A stretch of DNA of 64,000 bases from Flavobacterium crocinum (GTDB lineage: Bacteria; Bacteroidota; Bacteroidia; Flavobacteriales; Flavobacteriaceae): the NCBI RefSeq assembly GCF_003122385.1, contig NZ_CP029255.1, positions 4,402,001-4,466,000 of the forward strand. Reading direction: 5' to 3'. The notes under the pieces were generated by a model. The model saw nothing but the letters and a program-made list of their open reading frames with translations, did not search any database and was not told the DNA's origin. Below are positions 11,584 to 20,853 of this stretch, in pieces (the first letter of the stretch is position 1; every line of letters begins with the position of its first letter). The position numbers and the translations under genes are program-made.

Positions 11584-13520
11584 TATTTATTTAGTTCCCA
11601 ATAAATAGTATATCGCTGTCTGTGTATATCAGAAATTGGTTTTAATACGTCGTTATTTCCCTTAATCTTAAACAATAAATCATTATTGTTTACTTTGGAA
11701 ATATTCTTTAGTAATTCCTTAGATGAATAGTTCAGCTTGTTTGTAATCGAAACCGGAACATGATAATCGTAGGTATAATAATCATTGTATAATTTAGGAT
11801 TACTAAAGGGCGCCGGCTCTATCATATCGGCAGTACCTAATTCGGCCGCCAGGACAATTGGTCCATAAGTTACTGCTACTACTTTTGGATTATCCGGAGT
11901 AGGTGTAATCTTTAATGGTAAATCAAATGCCACATCGATAGTATCTCCATTTTTCCACTTGCGATTGAGTACGATATAATTACCCGGTTTTACTGTAACT
12001 TTTTGCTGTTCACCATTTATTGAAACTTTAACGCCTTCTGTTGCCCAATTCGGATATCTAATATTTATCGGAACAGCTTCTGAACCCGCTGTATTAATGG
12101 TTAATTTGATATTATTTTGATTTGGGAAAGCCGTTTCTTGTTTAATCGTTAATCCTTTCTCTTTCCAAACTAATTGAGATGGAATGAAAAGATTGACAAA
12201 CAAATCCTTCTTACCATGATAATAAATAAATTCTCCATATTTGGCCTGATTTTCAAAACCACTTCCTACACAACACCAAAAGGAATCTTCCGGTGTGCTG
12301 TATACTTTATGGGCACCTGGTTTCATAGGCAGGAAATATGCAACCATTCCTGATTGTGGATCCTGCTGTCCCAAAATGTGGTTATACAAAGCCTTTTCGT
12401 AAAAATCAACGTATTTAATTTTAGGATCATAGGCAAATAAGTGACGTGTTAGTTTCAGCATGTTATATACATTACAAGATTCGCCAGTGTATCCACTCAA
12501 ATGTTCTGATTGATGATCAGGTTCAAAAAATTTTTCTTTATCACTATTACTGCCAGTAATAAAGGAATGATGATCTACTACGGTATTCCAAAAGAACTCA
12601 GATATTTCTCGATATTTATTTGTACCTTCTAATTCATAAGCCCGAGAAATACCAATCAATTTAGGAATATAGGTATTGGCATGCTTTTTATTCAGATTGT
12701 CTTCCTTATCAATCAATGGATTTAAAGCATCGTCATGATAAAAGAACTCTGCAAGGAACTTATAATTTGGATTTGCTGTAATTTGATATAAAGCATAAAA
12801 GGAGTCGTTCATACCTCCAAATTCATTACGCAGCATCGTTTTGCGTTCTTCCTGAGTAAGAGGTTTTAATTTTTGATAAGCCCAATCGGCCATTCCTTTA
12901 ACCACTTCAAAAGCTTCATTACTATTGCAATACAAATACTGATCAATAAGACCTGAGAATAACTTATGTTGTGTGTACCAAGGCGCCCAAACTTTTTGTC
13001 CTTTTATAGCTCTATCAATTAAATTTTCGGGAAAAGCGCTGAGATAACTTTTTTGGTCTAGTGCTTTTTGTATTTCAGCTAAACCGGATACAATACTATC
13101 AGATTTCACTTTATATTTACTGTCGCCAGTAGAAGCATACAGTAAAGCTAAACCAGAAAGAATATGTCCTGTACTGTGGCCTCGCAACTCACAATCTAAG
13201 GATTCCCAACCACCTAATTTCTTCATGGTAAAATAACCTCCTTCATTACCACTGTATATCCCGGCATTATTACGGAAACTGTGCAACAAACGACTCGCAC
13301 TAATATCCATAATCCATTTGCTCTCCCGGATCATATTATCCTTAAAAGGACTTTCTAATAATTTCACATTCTGAAGATCAAAAGCTGTTAATTGGACATT
13401 TTTAGTATCTCCAACTTTTATTTTTGATTGATGCTGGCCGGGATAATGGGACTGCGCAGATGCCGTTATAGTGGTTATCAAAGAAAATACGATATACTTT
13501 GAATGGTTTAAATACTTCAT
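11583..13520 (-). CDS. GH127-type (DUF1680) beta-L-arabinofuranosidase
   Basis: This 645-aa protein with a signal peptide (through SAQ) is close to the length of characterised GH127 enzymes. It carries LRGHSTGHILSGLALLYA, NEFGGMNDSFYALY, GESCNVYNMLKL (about 345-355) and FWCCVGSGFENQAKYG (about 413). In the Bifidobacterium enzyme HypBA1, a Glu, a Cys two residues later and a Cys-Cys pair bind zinc, and one Cys is the nucleophile; that ExC plus CC pattern is intact here. Activity on beta-L-arabinofuranosides is likely. Related DUF1680 families (GH146 and others) have different linkage preferences and cannot be separated by eye. It is first in a five-gene set with GH88, transporter and dehydrogenase, and a putative HTCS operator lies about 170 nt upstream. 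Confidence -1.
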   Translation of the reverse strand: MKYLNHSKYIVFSLITTITASAQSHYPGQHQSKIKVGDTKNVQLTAFDLQNVKLLESPFKDNMIRESKWIMDISASRLLHSFRNNAGIYSGNEGGYFTMKKLGGWESLDCELRGHSTGHILSGLALLYASTGDSKYKVKSDSIVSGLAEIQKALDQKSYLSAFPENLIDRAIKGQKVWAPWYTQHKLFSGLIDQYLYCNSNEAFEVVKGMADWAYQKLKPLTQEERKTMLRNEFGGMNDSFYALYQITANPNYKFLAEFFYHDDALNPLIDKEDNLNKKHANTYIPKLIGISRAYELEGTNKYREISEFFWNTVVDHHSFITGSNSDKEKFFEPDHQSEHLSGYTGESCNVYNMLKLTRHLFAYDPKIKYVDFYEKALYNHILGQQDPQSGMVAYFLPMKPGAHKVYSTPEDSFWCCVGSGFENQAKYGEFIYYHGKKDLFVNLFIPSQLVWKEKGLTIKQETAFPNQNNIKLTINTAGSEAVPINIRYPNWATEGVKVSINGEQQKVTVKPGNYIVLNRKWKNGDTIDVAFDLPLKITPTPDNPKVVAVTYGPIVLAAELGTADMIEPAPFSNPKLYNDYYTYDYHVPVSITNKLNYSSKELLKNISKVNNNDLLFKIKGNNDVLKPISDIHRQRYTIYWELNK

Positions 13521-13686
13521 TTTATTTTAAATGTTACTTTTTATTTCTTTTAAAAGATGAAATGCTTTTATAGACTAATTTGTAAATTATAAAAATTGAT
13601 TAATGTTTAAATTAATAGCTGTGTCCGCTTAGCTAAATTTGATTTAAAAACACAATCCCAATATTAGTTCGTTTTAATTTTTAGGA

Positions 13687-13726
13687 AGATAAATTATGGT
13701 TCAAAGAGTATAAATTATAGTTTTAT
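13687..13726 (-). promoter_or_regulatory. Putative HTCS operator upstream of GH127 (direct repeat, 21-bp period)
   Basis: On the plus strand, AGATAAATTATGGTTCAAA and GTATAAATTATAGTTTTAT start 21 bp apart and share ATAAATTAT and GTT. A nearly identical block lies upstream of SusC (32552-32591), including a shared TTCAAAGAGTATAAATTATA. Direct repeats two helical turns apart suit the AraC-type DNA-binding domain of the HTCS. Confidence -1.
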
Positions 13727-13808
13727 TAATCTACACAAGCTATAAATGAAGGCATTAGCAGAAAGTAATTTATAAAATTAAATACAACGTGTTGAGTTTT
13801 AAATTTAA

Positions 13809-13845
13809 AAAAGAGGTTGTCCTAAAAATTTGGACAATCTCTTTT
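13809..13845 (-). terminator. Terminator-like inverted repeat downstream of GH97
   Basis: AAAAGAGGTTGTCC and GGACAATCTCTTTT form a 14-bp stem (one G-T pair) with a 9-nt loop and end in a T-run on the minus strand. A third copy of the arm (GGACAGCCTCTTT) is at 14055-14067. The hairpin lies about 250 nt past the GH97 stop. Confidence -1.
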
Positions 13846-14067
13846 AATTTTTATCTCATTTTGTTTTAATAGCTCCAGCGGAGCTTAATATTAATAGAAA
13901 AGAAAAGACGTTAAAACATGAAGCTCCGGCGGAGCGACATACATGAAACTTTATAAAAATATGTCGCTCCGCTGGAGCTTTATTCTAGGTGGTAAATAAA
14001 ATTGCTATAAATATTTCGCTTCTCTGAAGCGTATTTTTTTGTCTAATACTTTTTGGACAGCCTCTTT
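13809..14067. repeat. Composite palindromic repeat (REP/MITE-like), about 260 bp
   Basis: Outer arms AAAGAGGTTGTCC (from 13810) and GGACAGCCTCTTT (14055-14067) are inverted repeats with one mismatch. Inside are AGCTCCAGCGGAGCT (13871-13885), a 21-bp inverted repeat with one mismatch at 13921-13941 and 13960-13980 built on GCTCCGGCGGAGC, and CGCTTC/GAAGCG (14017-14031). No coding sequence is present. GCTCCNGCGGAGC palindromes recur in Flavobacterium genomes (my recollection, not searched). Confidence -1.
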
Positions 14068-14092
14068 CTAGTTTACCTAGTTAATGGATAAT

Positions 14093-16048
14093 TTATTTTT
14101 TAAGCAATTCACTAATTATAATCGCGACTCCTCCACTCGCTTTTAAATTAAAAGAAAGTGTTTCTCCTCCTTTTATGATTTGTTCTTTAACCGCTACTTT
14201 CGTTCGCGTTTGAATTGTATCATCATCCTGAAACGTTTTGATAGTGTATTTTTTTCCTTTAGTTAAAAAAGCGGTCGGAATTGTAATTTGACGTGATTGA
14301 TTGTTTGTAATTGCTCCAATAAACCAATCATTTCCTTTTTTACGAGCTACTGTAATAAACTCTCCTACTTCACCATTAATGACCTTTGTTTCATCCCATA
14401 CTGTATGGACTTTATCAAAGAATTCTATTTCTGGTTCGCCTTGGTAAAATGCAGGCTGATCGTACCAATAAAAGAATTGGATTGGACTATAATACACCAC
14501 GGACAAAGCCAACTGATGGGCATGAGTATTTTTAATACGATTGTTGTAATAAGCAATCGTATAATCAGCTGGGCCTGCTAAAAAACGAGTAAAAGGTAAA
14601 ATAGTATTGTGATTAGCATCCGGCATTTCTTCGTTACCACCAATCCCTTCTTGTGTCATTAAATTAGGATAAGTACGACTGAATCCTGTAGGACGATATT
14701 CATCATGTATGTCTACCATCATTTCATACTCGGCACATTTTTTAATTGCTTCATGAAGCCAGGTCGACCAACGCTGATTTCCAACTTGTACAAATCCGAA
14801 TTTAATACCTTTAATTCCCCATTTTTTATATAATGGTAAAATACTATCGAGCTGTTGCACTAAAGCTCTTTGATTCACATATACCCAAACTCCTATCCCT
14901 TTTGACGAAGCATAAGCCGTTAACTCTGGCATATTGAAATCTTTAGTTTCTGAAACCGTAGTAGCATCAGAACTCATTTTCATTTCCGGACCATACCAAC
15001 CCGCGTCTAAATGAATGTACTGTAAACCTCTCTCTACTGCAAAATCAACACATTTTTTAGCATCGGTCTGAGTTAGTTTTGCAACACGAATTACTTTACC
15101 TGGTTTGATAAAAGCTGTATTTTTTATTTGATTTTCCGGGTTTAGATTCAGTATGATGTCATTATTTGTAATTAAATCTATTGCTTTGTCAGCGACCATG
15201 ATGACACGCCAAGGCGTTGCATAAGCCGGAATTACATCAACACTTCCATACAAAGCGGCCTGAATTGCATTGGGTTTCGTTGAATTTAAAATCAATTTCA
15301 TTCGAGAATAATCCACCATCTGCGCTTCTGTAATAGCAACGGTGAGTTTGTTGGATAATTTCATGGTTAAAGGACGTTCACTTTGCCCATTCCAGTTTTT
15401 AAGAGGCAGTAAATCATAAGGTCCTTGTGCCCAAGGTTCGTAATAAGCCAAAGTACCTTCGGGCATTGTAAACTGCGTTTGCTCTCCAACAATATGCAGA
15501 AAAAGACCGTTGGTAGGTTCAGGAAAATAATAACGAAATGCTACACCTTGATTGTAAGCACGAATTACAACATTCATAAAATAACTTTTATTCTTATCGT
15601 AACCGTCTGTCAAATTTTTGGAAGTTTCTTGTCCTTTACGAAATGTAAGCGTCAATTCATTATAATGGTCTGTAATCAAAGTCTTCTCTCCATAAAGCGG
15701 TTTCCAGGTTTGGTTTACGGTATTTTTAAATACTCCCTTAAAATTAAGATTCTCTCCCCATACTTTACAAGTATCATTCGGTATCCCTAAAGCCGATTCG
15801 AAAGTTTGATTTTCAATCAATACCCCTAATTCTGATTCTAAGACTACAGGTTTTCCTTTATAAGAAAGAGAATAATACATTTGTTTCTTACTTGCTGTAA
15901 GTTCTTTTTGGTAAAAAGTAAACTCATAATTACCATCAGGCGAATTTAACTTTTGCAGTGTTTCATTTATAATTGTTTGTGCAAAGACTCCTATCTGTAT
16001 AAAGAATGTTAAGAGCATTAAACTATATTTTTGATGTATGATTTTCAT
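14093..16048 (-). CDS. GH97 alpha-glycosidase (retaining, alpha-galactosidase-like subgroup)
   Basis: This 651-aa protein has a signal peptide (TFFIQIGVFAQ). The domains are an N-terminal beta-super-sandwich (about 30-280), a TIM barrel (about 290-560, YIHLDAGWYGPEM) and a C-terminal beta-sandwich. GH97 contains inverting alpha-glucosidases (SusB) with Glu bases and retaining alpha-galactosidases with an Asp nucleophile. The segment MVDIHDEYRPTGFSRTYPN (about 447) places Asp residues where the retaining subgroup has its nucleophile, and QEGIGGNEE (about 469) offers the acid/base Glu. I therefore favour a retaining alpha-galactosidase-type enzyme, as an inference from motif position. It acts in the periplasm on side chains. 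It starts 2 nt after the preceding esterase-like gene and is the last gene of the SusC-led unit, followed by a terminator-like hairpin. Confidence -1.
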   Translation of the reverse strand: MKIIHQKYSLMLLTFFIQIGVFAQTIINETLQKLNSPDGNYEFTFYQKELTASKKQMYYSLSYKGKPVVLESELGVLIENQTFESALGIPNDTCKVWGENLNFKGVFKNTVNQTWKPLYGEKTLITDHYNELTLTFRKGQETSKNLTDGYDKNKSYFMNVVIRAYNQGVAFRYYFPEPTNGLFLHIVGEQTQFTMPEGTLAYYEPWAQGPYDLLPLKNWNGQSERPLTMKLSNKLTVAITEAQMVDYSRMKLILNSTKPNAIQAALYGSVDVIPAYATPWRVIMVADKAIDLITNNDIILNLNPENQIKNTAFIKPGKVIRVAKLTQTDAKKCVDFAVERGLQYIHLDAGWYGPEMKMSSDATTVSETKDFNMPELTAYASSKGIGVWVYVNQRALVQQLDSILPLYKKWGIKGIKFGFVQVGNQRWSTWLHEAIKKCAEYEMMVDIHDEYRPTGFSRTYPNLMTQEGIGGNEEMPDANHNTILPFTRFLAGPADYTIAYYNNRIKNTHAHQLALSVVYYSPIQFFYWYDQPAFYQGEPEIEFFDKVHTVWDETKVINGEVGEFITVARKKGNDWFIGAITNNQSRQITIPTAFLTKGKKYTIKTFQDDDTIQTRTKVAVKEQIIKGGETLSFNLKASGGVAIIISELLKK

Positions 16049-16050
16049 AA

Positions 16051-17655
16051 TTATTCTTTTTTAATAAAAAAATGATTTTCTACTGGTGTCGCTGATTGTA
16101 AGTCTATTTGATTTCCATATTGCCAAGCCACTACTGTAACTTTTATTGGAAACTTCGATTTAGGTGGTATTTTCGAAAAATACAAAGTGTTTTCCCTGAT
16201 GAAAGCCGGGCCTTCTTTAACATAAAATTGCACCGTTGTATTTTGGTCGGAAACAGCTTTTAATGGCACTTTTTTTACTTTTGCAGTAACATCTTTCAGC
16301 GCATCAAACTGAATCGTTTGTTGTCTGCCGGATTTGTTAAAAAGTGGAAATTTTATGTTTACTTGCTGTACTGCACTTTTGTACTTCTTATCACCTTCAT
16401 TATGTCCTAACAACCAAATATCACAACTTCGCTTTGTATTATTAAAACCCAGCTTATCAAAACTAATTTGAAAGGTTGAATCGTTTACCTTTTTAACTGG
16501 TCCGCAAATTCTATCCAATTGGAGTTTTGTAACGGCATGCAATGGAGCAAGTTTAGTATGAGTAGAATCGGAAAAAAAAGCACTTAAATTAAAAGTTATT
16601 CCATCTGCTTTAGGTACAAATTTGGGCTGAAAATTAGCATGATTCTTTACTGATTCTACAATTTTACCGTTTTGCTTAAACCCAATAAATTGTTGCTTTT
16701 TCCCTCTCGCTCTGGTATAAAATGATTCAGTAGCCATTGCCATTTTTTTATCAAAAACCCAGGAACTAGTTGCGCGGTTACCATTGAATTTATCAAAAGA
16801 AGCAGGAACAGTCTGGGGAATCGAATCTTTTCGCCATTTATCCATCAACCAGCCCGAACTTGGCTCTACTTCTTTTAATGTAGTAAAGCCACTAATTTTT
16901 GATTTTGAAGGGAGTCTATGAATAGCTGCCGCTTTTATATAGTCTGCCATATATTTTACCAACTCATCCGAATAATCAAAATGACCATGTCCTGCATCAG
17001 CAAATAGTGTAATCACACTCTTGGGATGCTTAGCTATGTATTTATATGCGGGCTGAATTCTGGCTTCCCACCATTCGTATTCTCCCATAATAAATAAAGC
17101 TGGAATACCATCTATATTTCGATTGCCCCAATCCGGATTAGGCTTACTGCTCCCTGTTAAAGTACTTTGGGGCGCATCGCCATGAATTGAAACTAAAGCT
17201 AAGGTACGCTGCGGATTAAATGCGGCATAATTCCATGGAAAACTTGCCATCGCAGAATGTCCAATTGGCACAATTGGTGCATGAGCCAACTCCTTATAAC
17301 CTGAAATCTCTGCTAATGATTCGAAAATACTTTCGACTATTTTATCTTCATTTTTAGCAGTATCATAAGTCCAACTTACAACAGGAGTTACCCAAACCTC
17401 CGCAAAACCCAATTCGGCTAATACTTTTCTGAAATATGTGTGTTCGAGGATTCCTTCTTCAACCATATTATGCTGCCCAAAAACAATCCCTTTTACCTGT
17501 TTGCAATTTTCGGGAATCCATAAAAAAGCCTGCGGATGGTCATTTGTTTCTGCTGAAATAGTGGTATTTACTTTTACACTCCATTGCCATACCTGACTAT
17601 AACCACTTAAATTTAAAAAGCTTATAAAAATTAGTAATCTGAATTTAGTGCTCAT
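16051..17655 (-). CDS. Secreted alpha/beta hydrolase, putative carbohydrate esterase
   Basis: This 534-aa protein has a signal peptide (LLIFISFLNLSGYSQ). The alpha/beta-hydrolase core (about 45-245) has a GHSAM nucleophile elbow with Ser134, an oxyanion-side GQHN segment (about 60), and a catalytic His candidate in DAGHGHFDYSD (about 218). The remaining 290 residues look like beta-rich accessory domains without a family I can name. In glycan loci such enzymes remove acetyl, methyl or feruloyl esters so that lyases and glycosidases can act; the specificity is not visible. It overlaps closely with GH97 (2-nt gap) and follows the beta-helix gene by about 40 nt, so it is cotranscribed. It could also be a peptidase-like hydrolase, which is less likely in this setting. 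Confidence -1.
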   Translation of the reverse strand: MSTKFRLLIFISFLNLSGYSQVWQWSVKVNTTISAETNDHPQAFLWIPENCKQVKGIVFGQHNMVEEGILEHTYFRKVLAELGFAEVWVTPVVSWTYDTAKNEDKIVESIFESLAEISGYKELAHAPIVPIGHSAMASFPWNYAAFNPQRTLALVSIHGDAPQSTLTGSSKPNPDWGNRNIDGIPALFIMGEYEWWEARIQPAYKYIAKHPKSVITLFADAGHGHFDYSDELVKYMADYIKAAAIHRLPSKSKISGFTTLKEVEPSSGWLMDKWRKDSIPQTVPASFDKFNGNRATSSWVFDKKMAMATESFYTRARGKKQQFIGFKQNGKIVESVKNHANFQPKFVPKADGITFNLSAFFSDSTHTKLAPLHAVTKLQLDRICGPVKKVNDSTFQISFDKLGFNNTKRSCDIWLLGHNEGDKKYKSAVQQVNIKFPLFNKSGRQQTIQFDALKDVTAKVKKVPLKAVSDQNTTVQFYVKEGPAFIRENTLYFSKIPPKSKFPIKVTVVAWQYGNQIDLQSATPVENHFFIKKE

Positions 17656-17697
17656 TCTTCTTTAATTTTCAATTTTATCAGCATCATCACTTCACTT

Positions 17698-19119
17698 TTA
17701 CCATTTACCTTTACCATTCATGGTTTGAGTTTCGGTATTCGTTAACTGCGGTAGGGTCGATTTAATTTCAAGATTTTTAGCATCATCATTTTTTATGATG
17801 AAACTGTGCTGTAAATCATTAATTAATACAATATTTTCTGTTGGCATTGGTAAAATAGGAGAACTCATTTCTGCGTGAGCCGGCATCCCAAATCCTAACA
17901 TTATAGGTAAACTTGGCATTGCTGTTTGAGTATCATTTGCATACAGTTTTACCCGATGGTTTTTCCCTGCAATAGTCGCGATAGTGTGTACCAATGATTT
18001 TGGCATGCCTGGAACTAATTCTAATTCTACATCAGCACCTACCGTATTTTCTCTAAGATATAACAATGGTCCAAATTGCATGTCTGCCCTGCAATCACGA
18101 ACTACTACGTTAGATCCTATTAAAAAACCTCTTTCAGTTCCAAAAGCCTGACAGCCTTGCAATAGCGTTTGATTTTTAGCATCATCTGTCCCACCAATTT
18201 CAAAACCGGAACGGGTATTTTTGGAAGTGCAATTACGAAGTGTTACTTTGCCTACTCCGCCATACGTACGAAACCCGTCTTCACAAAGTGCTTTTGTATA
18301 TCCCGGACTAATCATATAACGACCGTCGCGATTTTGATATACACTTTGGTATTTTAATTTTTCGGCTAAACCACCCGACTCTGCCAATATATCGTTGGTT
18401 GTACGCATTTCTCCTTCAGCATAACAATCTTCCAAAACCACATTGTCGGTAACATGTCCTTGTGTTTGGATATAAAAACAGTGTCCAAACGCACGGCTAA
18501 AAACTTTGCATCGTTTAATTGTATTGTTTTTACCTGCAATCATAATCCCACTTTGTTTCTGCAGACTGGTCAAATTTGGACCTCCTTTTCCAAACAAATC
18601 TCCATATCCATAAGTTGAACCGCTTACATACAATTTGACATCTTCCAATAAGGTATTGTCTCCAAAAATTGAAAGTATATTGCCATTACTTCCTATGTTT
18701 TTAGGTCCTGTATTTTTAATGGTTAATCCTTTTATGGCATTACCATTTCCATCAATAAAAATACAGCGAGTATAGCCGTAAGGTAAAATTTTATATAATT
18801 CGGTATTGATTTCGAAGGTAACTCCCGTAAAATCAAAGGTGTTGTTATTGCCTTTAAAGCGTAAAAACCAACGAGGAGGACGCTTTTGCTGTCCTGTTGC
18901 TTCCGGAAATTCTGATAACAATTTAGTTATCCTGTCTTTCGTTAAATAATCTGCAAGTGAATAGACTCCCGGTTTCATCTGAATATTTTGACCGTTCTCT
19001 TTGGCAGACTGTTCTAAGGCTTCGAGTGTTTCAACTTGTTTTACCTTATTTTCGGCTTCTGCCGTAACAGCAGTAAATACTAATATTATTGTCGTTAAAA
19101 GTGATTTGAAATTCCTCAT
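17698..19119 (-). CDS. Secreted right-handed beta-helix protein, function unassigned
   Basis: I chose the ATG at 19119 because MRNFKSLLTTIILVFTAVTAEAE is a good signal peptide; an upstream in-frame ATG at 19149 would add 10 residues before it. The protein has 473 residues from this start. It shows repeated short beta-strand coils with Asn and Gly turns (NNNTFDFTGVTF, GNAIKGLTIKNTG, NTLLEDVKLYVSGS, KNNTIKRCKVF, DNVVLEDCYAEGEM, KVTLRNCTSKNTRSGFEIGG) typical of pectate-lyase-superfamily parallel beta-helices. I see no GH28 Asp pair or clear PL1/PL9 signature, so activity cannot be assigned. Position between GH43 and the esterase-like gene suggests a lyase, hydrolase or epimerase acting on the same polymer. 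A good candidate for a new enzyme family. Confidence -1.
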   Translation of the reverse strand: MRNFKSLLTTIILVFTAVTAEAENKVKQVETLEALEQSAKENGQNIQMKPGVYSLADYLTKDRITKLLSEFPEATGQQKRPPRWFLRFKGNNNTFDFTGVTFEINTELYKILPYGYTRCIFIDGNGNAIKGLTIKNTGPKNIGSNGNILSIFGDNTLLEDVKLYVSGSTYGYGDLFGKGGPNLTSLQKQSGIMIAGKNNTIKRCKVFSRAFGHCFYIQTQGHVTDNVVLEDCYAEGEMRTTNDILAESGGLAEKLKYQSVYQNRDGRYMISPGYTKALCEDGFRTYGGVGKVTLRNCTSKNTRSGFEIGGTDDAKNQTLLQGCQAFGTERGFLIGSNVVVRDCRADMQFGPLLYLRENTVGADVELELVPGMPKSLVHTIATIAGKNHRVKLYANDTQTAMPSLPIMLGFGMPAHAEMSSPILPMPTENIVLINDLQHSFIIKNDDAKNLEIKSTLPQLTNTETQTMNGKGKW

Positions 19120-19179
19120 TGTATTTCTATCTTTTTTGAATTTTAGCAAGTATAATAACCCGCTATATCCTTTTGTTAT

Positions 19180-20829
19180 TTATTTTGTCATTCTGAACCA
19201 ATCAAAATCGGCATAACCGCCCATACGAACATTATTTAAACTTGTCGCAAAGATTCCAATTTTAGCCGCTATCCATAAGTCTTTATGCGCTTTTGCCGGT
19301 TTGCCAATTTCAATAAAATCAATTCCATTTTCACTATAGCTAAATTGACAATTAGCTTCAGGTGCTGTTACTTTCATTCGCAGTTGCACTTCATTCGAAA
19401 GTAACGTTTTTTCTTCTATAACTTTCTCTTGTTCACCATTTATCGCATTCTCTGCAATAACCTGCTGCACCCAATATTTATCATCGTGGAAAGCAATAGC
19501 CACATAAGAATAAGACTGTCCCATAAGTAACAATCCTGCTTTTTTACCCGCCGCATTCCATTCTGTGGTCAACTTTACTTTGGTTGTTGCTGTAAAATTT
19601 GGCGCTGGCAATTTTTGTAAAAGTAAGTTAGGTACATTCCATAAATTGGGCTCATTCTTCAAGCTCATTGCAAACATTCGCAAGTAATTGGTTTCTGGAA
19701 TCTGTGCATTCCATTTGACAGAACCGTTCGCATACCATTGCCATTGCAAACCTGGCTTACCATCATTGAACTCATCACTTTCTGCCGGATTCATTATAGT
19801 TGATTGTAATTTAGAAAAAGGCTTACTATAACTTGCTACAGGTTCACCAATACCATTACCATCAAAGTCTTTCCCCATTACAGGCCAATTGTCTTTCCAG
19901 CTCATAGGCTGTAAATGTAAAACCCTGCCATAAACTCCTTGATCTTGAAAATGTAAAAACCATGAATTGCCATCAGGACTCGTAACCCAGGCTCCTTGAT
20001 GAGGGCCATTTATTTTTGTACTTCCCTGCTCCAGAACCACCTTATCTTCATAAGGCCCATAAATGTTTTTGGAACGCATTGCAACCTGCCAACCGTTTTC
20101 AACACCTCCTGCCGGTGCCAAAATATAATAGTATCCTTCTTTTTTATACAATTTGGGGCCTTCCATCGTATGGTGTTTATCGTGACCATCGAACACATTT
20201 TTACCCTCATCAATAACCTTAGTTCCTTCTGAATTCATTTTATTAATAGTCAACAGACTATTGATACCTGCGCGACTACCTGCCCAGGCATGTATTAAAT
20301 AAGCATTGTCATTTTCCCATAATGGACAAGGGTCAATAATTCCTTTGCCCTCCATAACCAAAATAGGTTCGCCCCATTTTCCGTAAATATCTTTGGTTTT
20401 GACCATATAAACACCATAATCAGGATCTCCCCAATAAATGTAAAATTCATTTTTATGAAAACGAATTGCCGGAGCCCAAACCCCTTTACTGTGTTGCGGT
20501 ATATTAAATACTTCTTCAGGCACTTGTTTTTGCAATGCAAAATTGATGATCTCCCAATTGACTAAATCAGTAGAATGCAAAATAGGCAGACCAGGCGTAC
20601 AATTAAAACTACTGGCCGTCATATAATAATGGTTTCCTACCCGAATCACATCCGGATCGGAATAATCGGCGTATAAAATGGGATTGGTATAAGTACCATC
20701 TCCTTTATCAGATTGCCAAACCTGAGAAACATACGTTTTTTGATTTTGTATTGCATTCTCCTTTTGAGCATCCGCTTTTACGACGAAAAGAAACATCAAT
20801 AAAAAAGTACTGTATTTTAAATTTTGCAT
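19180..20829 (-). CDS. GH43 glycoside hydrolase with C-terminal beta-sandwich
   Basis: This 549-aa protein has a signal peptide (FLLMFLFVVKADAQ). The five-bladed propeller holds the GH43 triad: the base Asp in YSDPDVIRV (about 58), the pKa-modulating Asp in GIIDPCPLW, and the acid Glu in MEGPKLYKK. A C-terminal sandwich (about 350-549, ESDEFNDGKPGLQWQW) is of the GH43 beta-xylosidase C-terminal / DUF1349-like type. Known GH43 activities include beta-xylosidase, alpha-L-arabinofuranosidase and exo-beta-1,3-galactanase, so only exo-acting side-chain or backbone trimming can be stated. It is about 25 nt from the DUF4861 gene, in the same operon, and is likely periplasmic. Confidence -1.
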   Translation of the reverse strand: MQNLKYSTFLLMFLFVVKADAQKENAIQNQKTYVSQVWQSDKGDGTYTNPILYADYSDPDVIRVGNHYYMTASSFNCTPGLPILHSTDLVNWEIINFALQKQVPEEVFNIPQHSKGVWAPAIRFHKNEFYIYWGDPDYGVYMVKTKDIYGKWGEPILVMEGKGIIDPCPLWENDNAYLIHAWAGSRAGINSLLTINKMNSEGTKVIDEGKNVFDGHDKHHTMEGPKLYKKEGYYYILAPAGGVENGWQVAMRSKNIYGPYEDKVVLEQGSTKINGPHQGAWVTSPDGNSWFLHFQDQGVYGRVLHLQPMSWKDNWPVMGKDFDGNGIGEPVASYSKPFSKLQSTIMNPAESDEFNDGKPGLQWQWYANGSVKWNAQIPETNYLRMFAMSLKNEPNLWNVPNLLLQKLPAPNFTATTKVKLTTEWNAAGKKAGLLLMGQSYSYVAIAFHDDKYWVQQVIAENAINGEQEKVIEEKTLLSNEVQLRMKVTAPEANCQFSYSENGIDFIEIGKPAKAHKDLWIAAKIGIFATSLNNVRMGGYADFDWFRMTK

Positions 20830-20853
20830 TGTAATGATCTAAGGTATTTGTAA

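Larger units (their letters stand above)
13521..14092. other. 572-bp intergenic region with a putative operator and repeat mosaic
   Basis: No gene is seen. From the GH127 side it holds about 165 bp of AT-rich leader, the 21-bp-period direct repeat at 13687-13726, then a cluster of inverted repeats from 13809 to 14067 that resembles a REP mosaic or small non-coding mobile element. It splits the PUL into two transcription units. Confidence -1.

Noticed and set aside
13809..14067. Repeat mosaic considered as an insertion sequence.
   Set aside because: No transposase or open frame of any size is inside it; it is at most a non-autonomous element.
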